A stretch of 14,250 nt of DNA from an uncultured Lachnospiraceae bacterium (GTDB lineage: Bacteria > Bacillota > Clostridia > Lachnospirales > Lachnospiraceae), in assembly GCA_948438565.1 (NCBI GenBank), contig CAOJLW010000026.1, positions 1 through 14,250 on the forward strand, read 5' to 3'. The position numbers and the translations under genes are program-made. The notes below the pieces were generated by a model. The model worked only from the letters and a program-made list of their open reading frames with translations. It was not told where the DNA came from and searched no databases. Shown here piece by piece: positions 1 to 7,542 of this stretch; position 1 is the first letter of the stretch, and each line of letters starts with the position of its first letter.

Positions 1-2498
1 CAAAGATCTTGATAGACCGTCAACGGCAGCGCCGCCGAAATTTCTTCGCCGTTTACCGTAACAACCGCTTCCGTTTCTCCCTGTCCGATAAATTGCAGCG
101 TCCCGTTGTTATATTTTGCCACATTGCTGTTTCCTGTGCCGTAGCTTAATTCGCTGACCCCATTCATCGGCGCGGTCTTAATCAACGGCACGACGTCGTA
201 AGCGATTACGCCGTCCAGCGCGCTGTCTGCAAAGCGCAGTTTTTGCACCGGCGCATTATCCGGTTTATAGTCAAACGTAACATCTGAAAGGACAATGTCC
301 CCGGCTAACGAAAGCTTTAAATAATTTCTGCCATCCGTTGTACACGGAATGCTGTATATGGTTTTTGTATATCCTGCCGCGTCCGTATCCTGCGTTTCCG
401 CCGTTACCGTGGCATCGGCAAACGTATCTCCATCCTCTGAAGCCGACGCCAGCAGCGCGCCGTCGCCCTTTACATAAGCCGTCACCTGAACATCCTGAAT
501 ATTCGTCCAGCTATAGAGCAGCGCATTATCCTCGGAAAGCGCCTTGACCACATCCGTATCCCCGCCAAACGCATCTGCGCTGTTGTTGGCGATAAAGGAA
601 ACATTGCTGGTTTCATACAGTCTGCTCTCGTTGAGCAGCGTGTCTTTGATAGTCTTTCTGTCGCTGTTGCTGCGCATCGTCGCATCAAATTTTGTAAACT
701 GGGGCGCCCAGTCTTTCGTCCGGTGCTTTTTTACCTCGACCTTTAAATAATTCGCCCCCGCATTGACCCCCGTTTCCGGCGTGGATAGGCTCTCTTTAAA
801 CCAGGCGGTTGTCGGCGTAGTTCCCAACAGGTCATACGCCTGCTGCGTCCAATTTTCCCCATCCTCAGACGTATACAGCCGGATCATGCCCAAATCTTTA
901 TCATAGCCGTAAACCTCAATTGAAAAATCCTTAAGTCCCGGCAACAGATAGCTAAATGACTGCGCGGTATTGGACGTCCGTTTGATACGGGTAATGTCGC
1001 CGTTAAAATTACTGGGATTGCCGGCGTCCAGCGCCCAGGCCGACGTATAGGAAATCATTTTGTCAAAGTTTTCAAATTCATCATGAAATACGGTCGTCCC
1101 CGGTATTGTAAACGAAGCTTCTTCGCTTGGTTCGCTTACCGCATCCCCATTTTTCGCCTGGGCCGTCAGATAATAGGTTTCGCCTGGCGTCAGACCATAA
1201 ATCGTCACAATATTCTTTTTCGTTTCTACAGTCTTGGTATAATGGCCGCTCTCCGTGCCAATCTGTACCAGATAACCGTCTGCATTGGCCGATTTTTCCA
1301 TCGTCACCTGCAAATCGTCCCCGTCCATAGCCACCTTTGTAATCGAAACCGGCTGAAGCTCCACTTCATCATAGGAAAACTCTGCTTTAAAGTTTTTGCC
1401 CAATGCGTTATTGACATTGACCCGCAGCTTAATGCTCGGAAACATCTGCAAAACCTCAATGCCGTCGTCCAGCTTTAAAACGCCTTTTGCCGCACGGTTT
1501 AATTCCAGATTGATATAGCCGGGATTTTCCCAGGTCGTATCCGTCACGGATAAAGACAGTCCCTTGTCGTTTTCCGTAACCATCACCGTAGCCGCGCTGT
1601 CGCAGTTCAGATAATTTTTCACCCCGCCCAAATCCAGGGAATGGTATCCGTCCTGCCAGAAATTGGCTCCCAAAATCCCCAGCGTTTTTTCATAGACTGC
1701 ATGCGCCTGCTCATCCTGCTGCAAAATCTCCACATCGCTGTCCGCGGCATAGGCCTGCGTCTGCGCCGTAGATTGATCCGGCAATAATACATAGGCATAC
1801 GAAGCGTCTACCGCCTTGCCGTCCTGTTCATGCTTTTGCCAAACCGTAAAATAATCGGCCTGCCGCTCGCTGGGATCGGTATTATATTCGCCCAAATCCG
1901 TCCATTTCCCTTTCCTAGTCTCGCTCTTTAACGTCAGATCCGCGCTGTTTGGAAAATAAAACCCAATATCCGACTGAGCCGTATTGCCCTGCATATGCAG
2001 CGTATGAACCCCGTCAAATTTGATTTCCTGACCGTCCATGGTCATTTCTTTTTGGGCGCCGTCAATATGATAGGTACGGTTATTTTCCTTTAACAGATAG
2101 TTCTCAAGCGTCGTTTCCACCTGTCCAGGACCGTTGATATTACTGCCCAGCGCCACGACTTCATCGTCAAACAAGAACCAGGATTTCTTGGCGGAAAGCT
2201 TGTTGGAAAACGCCATATCCATTCCGGTAACGCCGTATGTCCCGTCTGTTACGCCGCCGGTAAAGCTGCACTGGTTATATTGCACGTTCTGCCTGTTTTT
2301 ATAAATAGCCGTCGCGCCCGGCAGACGATACCAGTCCATCGTCGGTTTTTGCAAGCCGTCATACCGTTCCAGATCCTCGTTATAAAGATAGGTCGCTCCA
2401 TTGCCCGTATAATGACCATACCGGTTTGAATCGCCCACCTCATAGGTCTTAATCCGTCTGGAAGCCATCGAAATACCGTATGCCCATCCTCCCTTTGA
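1..2498 (-). pseudogene. Polysaccharide lyase family 8, C-terminal half, open to the left edge
   Basis: This is the continuation, in the same frame, of the lyase that stops at TAG 2499-2501. I checked all codons from 2498 to 3 and found no further stop, so at least 832 more residues are encoded. Numbering through the stop, residues about 460-710 match the PL8 central beta-domain (WAYGISMASRRIKTYE, then YTGNGATYLYN and MDWYRLPGAT). About 712-835 is the C-terminal beta-sandwich. About 840-924 is a fibronectin type III-like domain (ending GLTPGETYYLTAQA...SFTIP). About 925-1200 holds beta-rich, probably carbohydrate-binding, modules. The last stretch (SNVAKYNNGTLQFIGQG) resembles a bacterial Ig-like group 2 domain. 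The first in-frame ATG after the stop is at 2466-2468. Alone, this part lacks the catalytic Asn, His and Tyr and has no signal peptide. Confidence 0.85.
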
Positions 2499-3869
2499 CT
2501 AATGCACCGTACGGGCGCCGGCATTCATCTGAAAAGTATTTCCATCAAATGTAATCGGCTCTATGCTTTCATCCGCAAGGAGATTGCTTACCTTGACCAC
2601 GGTATCCAGAGGGAATTTATACCATGGCGTATCCGCGCTGTGATACATCTGATCCATCATATAGTCATTGCTAAACCACTGCTTGATCACCGATTTAAAC
2701 TGATCGGCAATCTCCTTAGGCGCGGATTCCGCCAGCATCAGCATAGCGTTGGCAATTACAAGACCGCCTCTTGGCTGCGTCGTATCTGTCCTTGTTATCT
2801 CGCGTCCCCGGAACATATCCATACAAAGTCCGTCGTATACGATCGGTTCATAGGAATCGCGCACCCAGTCATAGACCAGCTCTGCGTTGCTTTGCCCCAG
2901 ATCCCACTGTGTATTGGCCAGCCTATGAAACAGCAGCGCGGTATCCGTCAAACACATCAGGCCATAGCCGCCGTTATAGGGGTAAAATACGTGTTGGACA
3001 AACGTACCGTCCGTATAATATCCGTCCCCCGACGTGCTGTATTGCAGCACTTCCGGCATCGTCTTTTTGATCACCGCAAAATACGATTCGTCCTCACTTA
3101 AAATCGCGCCATACATATGCGCGCGCATACACCAGGTAGCGTTTGCACCGGTATAGCCTGACTGTTTTAAAAATTTCCTGGTGGAAGCGGCATACTTCTT
3201 GACTTCCGCTTCGTCAAACTCATCGTAAAGCAAAATCAAGGTCTCGCCAAAATAAATCGGCGCGCCCAATTCCCAGGAAAACCAGTTCCCGTATTTTACC
3301 GTGCGATCTCCGTTATAATGGTTTTCCCATGTATAGGCAATCGCGCTTTTGATATCCGCAAGCATTTCCTGATTCTGGTACAGCTCACATCCTTTCGTCT
3401 GATATGCAAGCGCCATTGCTCGGATATACTGGAATGTAAAATGAATCGAGTTGGCATTCATATAGGCATCCGAACTCCTGTGTCCAAGCGGATACTCCGC
3501 AAATATATAATCTTTGGAAGGATCAAGCGCCGGATCGAGCGTTCCGCTTTCATTTAAATAATTCCCATTCATCGCGTTGCAGACCGGAGCCTTGTTCATC
3601 TTATCCCAATATAACTGAGCAGTTTCATTGATCGAGTCAATCATCAGTTTTACGCCTGGTTCATTGGGATCGTAAACTCCTCCGACCGCCATATCAAAAA
3701 ACTTCTGGCGCATAACGGCAAATTCATTGACAGATTCCTCGTCCGCCTCTTGTACCATACCGGCAACCGTCTGCGCTCTGACATTTGGCATTCCGCCAAA
3801 TGCGGTTGCAAGGGTTACGACAAAACTTAAGGAAGCCGCCAGTATTCTGGTAATGTTCTTTTTTCTCAT
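2499..3869 (-). CDS. Secreted polysaccharide lyase family 8, catalytic N-terminal half (gene split by in-frame TAG)
   Basis: PL8 enzymes cleave uronic-acid polysaccharides (hyaluronan, chondroitin, xanthan) by beta-elimination outside the cell. Residues 1-32 look like a signal peptide (MRKKN, then a hydrophobic run, cleavage near VRA-Q). The rest is the alpha/alpha-toroid domain. The aromatic patch NWFSW is at 195-199, catalytic Asn at 243 (GAN), catalytic His293 and Tyr302 in DGTFVQH...NGGYG with the family's 9-residue spacing, and the arginines at 354, 356 and 360 in MDMFRGREITR. The ATG at 3867-3869 follows an AAGGAGAGGGG ribosome binding site. The frame stops at TAG (2499-2501), 456 codons in, where family members continue into the beta-sandwich domains; the same frame then stays open to the window edge. 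So this is probably the 5' part of a nonsense-mutated gene. The exact substrate cannot be told. Confidence 0.92.
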   Translation of the reverse strand: MRKKNITRILAASLSFVVTLATAFGGMPNVRAQTVAGMVQEADEESVNEFAVMRQKFFDMAVGGVYDPNEPGVKLMIDSINETAQLYWDKMNKAPVCNAMNGNYLNESGTLDPALDPSKDYIFAEYPLGHRSSDAYMNANSIHFTFQYIRAMALAYQTKGCELYQNQEMLADIKSAIAYTWENHYNGDRTVKYGNWFSWELGAPIYFGETLILLYDEFDEAEVKKYAASTRKFLKQSGYTGANATWCMRAHMYGAILSEDESYFAVIKKTMPEVLQYSTSGDGYYTDGTFVQHVFYPYNGGYGLMCLTDTALLFHRLANTQWDLGQSNAELVYDWVRDSYEPIVYDGLCMDMFRGREITRTDTTQPRGGLVIANAMLMLAESAPKEIADQFKSVIKQWFSNDYMMDQMYHSADTPWYKFPLDTVVKVSNLLADESIEPITFDGNTFQMNAGARTVH

Positions 3870-4261
3870 GGATACCCCTCTCCTTTTTCATGTTGTAGTC
3901 TGCCTGCCGCAAAATATACAATTTCATTATTGTTTCTGTATAAAAACGGACAGTTTTAATGAAAAATTATTATATATATAATTTTACCATTATATAATTT
4001 ATGAAAAAACGGGGGATTTTTTTGATTATGACGGGCATTTTTATGTATTTTCACCATTTTGGACTAACATTTCTATATATGAATAAAGAAAGAAAACAGC
4101 AGTCCTATTAGCAAAACGCGTTCATAAATTGTTTACAAACTACTCATAGACTTTTCTTATTATGTAAATATGACTGACATAAATCCAAAGTATACTAACA
4201 CTATCAACAAAACACAGATAACCAGTGAGTTGCTTCATTTTAATTAAATCTTTTTCATATG
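3870..4261. other. AT-rich gene-free stretch, leader and promoter region of the lyase gene
   Basis: No credible gene lies in these roughly 390 bases. Since mutY ends at a terminator just to the right, the lyase promoter must lie here on the minus strand. A perfect minus-strand TATAAT is present (plus coordinates 3989-3994), but I see no TTGACA-like hexamer at the proper distance, which would suit an activator-dependent promoter. Two short palindromic elements sit further upstream: AACGCGTT at 4115-4122 and GTTTACAAAC at 4131-4140. They are possible operators, but neither fits a known consensus well. Confidence 0.4.
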
Positions 4262-4291
4262 TAAAAAGCCGATGTCTACACATCGGCTTCC
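4262..4291 (-). terminator. Intrinsic terminator of ogt-mutY
   Basis: The arms 4266-4274 and 4281-4289 form a perfect 9-bp stem (AAGCCGATG / CATCGGCTT) with a 6-nt loop. Read on the minus strand, the stem ends in CTTTTTAC. It begins about 20 bases after the mutY stop codon, so it most likely ends the mutY transcript. The plus strand also has a T-rich tail (CCTCTTTTT), so it may work in both directions. Confidence 0.85.
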
Positions 4292-4310
4292 TCTTTTTAA
4301 GAGTCATCTT

Positions 4311-5399
4311 TTATGGTTCAAATCCTTCTTTCCCAAACCGGATATTCAAATATTTCAGATAGGCGGCAAATGCGGACGGCATCGGATAGTTCTCCCGAAA
4401 ATCGGACGTTTCCGCAAACAGCAGATCCGACTCTCCGTCGCCAAGCGCCTCCACCCGGACTAAATATCCTTTCATACGCCATTCCACATGAGAAAAAATA
4501 TGCTTCGCATCCGACAACGGCTCTATGCGCAACGGATTTAAACGCATCCCTCTGACATAAGATACCGCTTCCTTTGCCTGCATATGCCCTACTTCATTCG
4601 GAAACTCATACATACCTGCCAACAGACCCTGCTTGGGCCGCCTGCGCAGCGCTACCCTCTCCCCGTCCCGAATCACCAAAACCGTCCTCTCTTCAATCCG
4701 GCGCTTGGTGGGTTTACTTTTAACCGGAAGCGAAGCCGTAAGTTGATCCCGTTTCGCTATGCAGAGCTTTTCCCATGGACATACGCCGCACTTTGGCTCG
4801 CCGTTTGGCGCACAGACGATGGCGCCAAGCTCCATCAGCGCCTGATTAAACGCGCCCGCCCTTTCCTTTGGCATCACTTTTTTTAACTGCGCCTGCATAT
4901 TGGCTCGAACAGACTGCTTCATAATATCGCGGCTATCGCCAGCCACTCTGGAAAGTATCCGCAGCACATTTCCGTCCACGGCCGGCGTCGTCTTACCATA
5001 GGCAATGGACGCAATCGCCCCCGCCGTATAATGTCCAATCCCTTTGAGCTTTAACAGAGCCTCATAATCGTCTGGTATGACGCCCCCATGGTTTTCTACA
5101 ATCTGCCTGGCCGCCGTCTGCATATTCCGCACCCGGTTATAATACCCAAGACCCTCCCATAATTTTAAAAGCTGTTTTTCGTCACATACGGCCAACGCCG
5201 CCACGTCCGGCAGCGCTTTGACAAACCGTTCAAAATAGGGTTTCACGGCTTCCACCCGTGTCTGCTGCAACATAATTTCCGATACCCAGACCCGGTAAGG
5301 CGTCACCTCCTCCCGCCAGGGTAATATTCTGGCATGGCCCAAAAACCACTGCAGCAGAGGTTCGACCAAATCCTGCAACGCAAATTCTTCTATCTTCAT
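4311..5399 (-). CDS. mutY: A/G-specific adenine glycosylase MutY
   Basis: MutY removes adenine mispaired with 8-oxoguanine, starting base excision repair of oxidative damage. At 362 residues it has the usual length. The catalytic Glu is E41 in SEIMLQQT. The helix-hairpin-helix is near 117-130 (LKGIGHYTAGAIA), followed by catalytic Asp142 in PAVDGNV. Four cysteines for a [4Fe-4S] cluster are C196, C204, C207 and C213; the first gap is 7 residues, where E. coli MutY has 6. Residues about 233-350 form the NUDIX-like 8-oxoG recognition domain (RRRPKQGLLAGMYEFPNE). The ATG at 5397-5399 has AAGGAGA about 13 bases upstream, a rather long spacing; no better in-frame start is present. The gene follows ogt by 68 bases on the same strand, so the two probably form a DNA-repair transcription unit. 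Confidence 0.96.
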   Translation of the reverse strand: MKIEEFALQDLVEPLLQWFLGHARILPWREEVTPYRVWVSEIMLQQTRVEAVKPYFERFVKALPDVAALAVCDEKQLLKLWEGLGYYNRVRNMQTAARQIVENHGGVIPDDYEALLKLKGIGHYTAGAIASIAYGKTTPAVDGNVLRILSRVAGDSRDIMKQSVRANMQAQLKKVMPKERAGAFNQALMELGAIVCAPNGEPKCGVCPWEKLCIAKRDQLTASLPVKSKPTKRRIEERTVLVIRDGERVALRRRPKQGLLAGMYEFPNEVGHMQAKEAVSYVRGMRLNPLRIEPLSDAKHIFSHVEWRMKGYLVRVEALGDGESDLLFAETSDFRENYPMPSAFAAYLKYLNIRFGKEGFEP

Positions 5400-5467
5400 C
5401 GTAATTTACACATCTCCTTATCCTGATATCCCATCCGCATTCCACATTTTTTTACCGTTGTTTCCTC

Positions 5468-6001
5468 TCAAACATTGGCCTTTTTCTTCGGCACAAAAAA
5501 CGCCGACATATCTACGTGTTCCAGCGTGAGCAATTGTACCTTTTTCTCCATCCCGCCCGCATATCCTGTCAGACTCCCGTTTGTCCCGACCACCCTGTGA
5601 CATGGAATAATGATAGCAATCGCATTATGGCCGACTGCGCCGCCCACTGCCTGTGAAGACATTTTTGCAAGTCCCTTCTGTTTTGCAATGTGATTTGCAA
5701 TCTCGCCATAGGTCATCGTCTGTCCAAACGGAATCGTAAGCAGGATCTGCCATACAGCTTTTCGGAATGGGGTAGTCTCCAATTTAAGCGGCGGCGTAAA
5801 TCCTGGATCATGGCCGCCAAAATAAATATCCAGCCATCTTCTCGTCTCTTTAAAAACAGGCAAAGCCTTTTCTTTATATTCTCCTGACAGCGTATCGCCA
5901 AAATATTTCTGACCTTCAAACCATAAGCCTGTCATTTCGCTGCCGTTACTCGCAATTGTCATGCCGCCCAAAGGCGAATCATAATGATCGATATAGAGCA
6001 T
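5468..6001 (-). CDS. ogt: Methylated-DNA--protein-cysteine methyltransferase
   Basis: This suicide enzyme moves the alkyl group from O6-methylguanine in DNA to its own cysteine. The active-site signature IIIPCHRVVG places the acceptor at Cys134 of the 177-residue protein. The DNA-binding helix region precedes it (FRKAVWQILLTIPFGQTMTYGEIA). The segment before the active site reads MSSQAVGGAVGHNAIA; many homologues have Arg where this has Gln, and NPI where this has NAI. I believe Gln is common in Firmicute members, so activity is expected. The start is the ATG at 5999-6001, preceded by GAGAGGAAA at good spacing. A longer frame from a TTG at 6046 adds 15 residues but has no ribosome binding site and reads unlike the family N-terminus. 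It probably shares a transcript with mutY downstream. Confidence 0.93.
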   Translation of the reverse strand: MLYIDHYDSPLGGMTIASNGSEMTGLWFEGQKYFGDTLSGEYKEKALPVFKETRRWLDIYFGGHDPGFTPPLKLETTPFRKAVWQILLTIPFGQTMTYGEIANHIAKQKGLAKMSSQAVGGAVGHNAIAIIIPCHRVVGTNGSLTGYAGGMEKKVQLLTLEHVDMSAFFVPKKKANV

Positions 6002-6053
6002 ATCTTTTTCCTCTCTATCTGCGTTCCAGTCTATAGAAGGCGCCAACGTTATT

Positions 6054-6062
6054 ATTTTACCA
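6054..6062 (-). promoter_or_regulatory. Possible extended -10 promoter of ogt
   Basis: On the minus strand the sequence reads TGGTAAAAT, an extended -10 element (TGn plus TAAAAT) about 55 bases before the ogt ATG. There is no good -35; that position overlaps the T-tract of the neighbouring hairpin. This is weak evidence by sequence only. Confidence 0.3.
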
Positions 6063-6073
6063 CATCTTTTACA

Positions 6074-6113
6074 TAAAAAACAGCGTTAAAGCTATAACCG
6101 ATTTAGCGCTGTT
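6074..6113 (-). terminator. Terminator-like hairpin upstream of ogt
   Basis: Arms 6079-6090 and 6102-6113 pair over 12 bp with a single G-U wobble around an 11-nt loop. Only on the minus strand is the stem followed by a T-tract (GCTGTTTTTTATG). No minus-strand gene ends here, since rtcB to the right is on the plus strand. It is therefore either a guard against antisense transcription from the rtcB side or an attenuator in a longer ogt leader. Confidence 0.65.
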
Positions 6114-6155
6114 AAATTCGTAAACTTATTTTTTTACCTCGACTCGCTGAGGATA

Positions 6156-6164
6156 TGATATAAT
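6156..6164 (+). promoter_or_regulatory. Extended -10 promoter of rtcB
   Basis: The sequence TGATATAAT gives a perfect TATAAT at 6159-6164 with the TGn extension just before it. No clear -35 is present at 16-18 bases upstream, as is common with extended -10 promoters. Transcription would start near 6171, leaving a short leader before the GGGAGG ribosome binding site at 6182-6187. Confidence 0.5.
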
Positions 6165-6191
6165 GATAAAAAGGATATTGAGGGAGGAACT

Positions 6192-7397
6192 ATGATCGAA
6201 TTAAAAGGCAACTATAACGAAGCCAAGATTTTTACGGATATTGTAGACGAGACGTCTATTTCACAAATACTCCTGCTGCTCAACCAGGAATTTGCAGCGG
6301 GCAGTAAAATCCGACTGATGCCGGATGTCCATGCCGGCGCCGGCTGTACCATTGGGACGACAATGACGATTACCGATAAAGCAGTTCCCAATCTGGTAGG
6401 CGTGGATATCGGCTGTGGGATGGAAACGATCCGGTTAAAAGAAAAACATATCGAACTGCAAAAACTGGATAAGCTGATTTATCAAAAAATTCCGTCCGGG
6501 TTTCAAATACGGGAACAAACGCATCGGTATTTTCAGGAAATCAATCTGGAAGATTTATATTGCTACCGCTATATCAATCCGCACAGAGCCGAAAAAAGCT
6601 TGGGAACCCTGGGCGGGGGCAATCATTTCATAGAAGCCAATCGGGATGAAAACGGAAATCTTTATATTGTCGTACATTCCGGCAGCCGCCATTTGGGATT
6701 AGAGGTGGCCAATTATTATCAGCAAGAAGGCTATCAGGCTTTAAACGGATCTTCCAAGCAAGATATCGAAGCTCTGATTTTAGACTTAAAATCACAGGGG
6801 CGGGAACGTGAAATCCAAAAAAGCATTACGGCATTGAAACAAACAACGCGAACCAACATTCCAAAGCAGCTGGCCTATGTATCCGGCGAGCTGTTTGAGC
6901 AGTATATCCATGATATGAAAATTGTGCAATCTTATGCCCAGCTGAACCGAAAAGCTATGATGGATGAAATTGTCAAAGGCATGAAACTGCATATTGTCGA
7001 GCAATTTACCACGATTCACAATTATATAGATACCGACGCTATGATCTTAAGAAAAGGCGCGGTATCCGCCAAACAGGGGGAAAAAATACTAATCCCTATC
7101 AATATGCGGGACGGATCCCTGATTTGCATCGGCAAAGGCAACGACGACTGGAACCAATCGGCGCCGCATGGAGCGGGAAGGCTGATGAGCCGTTCAGCCG
7201 CCAAGCAGTCCTTTACCGTCTCCGAGTTTAAACGCCAGATGCAAGGCGTCTATACGACCTCTGTCAATCAGGATACGTTAGACGAATGTCCGATGGCCTA
7301 TAAGGGGATGGAGGACATTGTCAATCATATTGGGGATACGGCTGACATTGTCCAGATCATAAAACCGATTTATAATTTTAAGGCTGGTGGAGAATAA
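6192..7397 (+). CDS. rtcB: RNA ligase RtcB
   Basis: RtcB joins an RNA 3'-phosphate or 2',3'-cyclic phosphate to a 5'-hydroxyl end using GTP and Mn2+, in RNA repair or splicing. Manganese-site and core motifs are all present in 401 residues: PDVHAGAGCTIG (D45, H47), VGVDIGCGM (D72, C75), GGGNHFIE (N144, H145), HSGSRHLG (H162), HNYI (H277) and APHGAGRLMSR, whose His326 corresponds to the guanylylated histidine. The length fits the compact bacterial RtcB group. The ATG follows GGGAGG with 4 bases between. It stands alone on the plus strand between the divergent ogt and the convergent GGGtGRT gene; no RtcA, RtcR or archease gene is nearby, so the physiological RNA target cannot be inferred from context. 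Confidence 0.95.
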   Translation: MIELKGNYNEAKIFTDIVDETSISQILLLLNQEFAAGSKIRLMPDVHAGAGCTIGTTMTITDKAVPNLVGVDIGCGMETIRLKEKHIELQKLDKLIYQKIPSGFQIREQTHRYFQEINLEDLYCYRYINPHRAEKSLGTLGGGNHFIEANRDENGNLYIVVHSGSRHLGLEVANYYQQEGYQALNGSSKQDIEALILDLKSQGREREIQKSITALKQTTRTNIPKQLAYVSGELFEQYIHDMKIVQSYAQLNRKAMMDEIVKGMKLHIVEQFTTIHNYIDTDAMILRKGAVSAKQGEKILIPINMRDGSLICIGKGNDDWNQSAPHGAGRLMSRSAAKQSFTVSEFKRQMQGVYTTSVNQDTLDECPMAYKGMEDIVNHIGDTADIVQIIKPIYNFKAGGE

Positions 7398-7440
7398 AAG
7401 ATTTTCACTGGATGATCAGAATACAAAAAAGTGTATAGCG

Positions 7441-7466
7441 GCAAGGTCTTTCCTATGAAAGAAAAA
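7441..7466. repeat. Short dispersed repeat, copy A
   Basis: This 26-base element (core GCAAGGTCTTT, then CTATGAAA and an A-run) matches 12346-12371 at 24 of 26 positions. Read on the minus strand it lies directly at and beyond the T-tract of the terminator of the GGGtGRT operon. The function is unknown. Confidence 0.6.
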
Positions 7467-7515
7467 CAGGGGCGGCCACAGGATCTGAAACATCCGATCC
7501 CGTTTTGACCGCCCC
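7462..7515 (-). terminator. Terminator of the scaffold-GGGtGRT operon
   Basis: The arms GGGGCGG (7469-7475) and CCGCCCC (7509-7515) form the base of a stem, with an inner GGATC / GATCC pairing (7481-7485 with 7496-7500). On the minus strand the stem is followed by TGTTTTTC. It begins about 27 bases after the stop codon of the GGGtGRT gene. The plus strand has no T-tract here, so it is not an obvious terminator for rtcB. Confidence 0.8.
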
Positions 7516-7542
7516 AAAAGGTTTGCTTTCTGCTTTGGAGTC

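Noticed and set aside
1083..1478. Plus-strand frame of 131 codons opposite the lyase
   Set aside because: It has no ribosome binding site, its protein resembles no family, and it lies wholly over verified lyase coding sequence.
2499..2501. Pyrrolysine or a reassigned TAG codon
   Set aside because: TAG ends the scaffold gene at 8574 and the frame at 14180 in proper context, the position is not a known pyrrolysine site, and no pyl gene is in the window.
2249..2524. A 91-codon minus-strand frame overlapping the amber codon, as if the lyase continued by frameshift
   Set aside because: Its translation is not lyase-like. The true continuation lies in the original frame directly after the TAG, so no frameshift is needed.
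4113..4126. Catabolite-response element upstream of the lyase
   Set aside because: The best alignment to the consensus has two or three mismatches at fixed positions on either strand.
6002..6046. N-terminal extension of ogt from a TTG
   Set aside because: There is no ribosome binding site, while GAGAGGAAA sits correctly before the ATG at 5999-6001 where family similarity begins.
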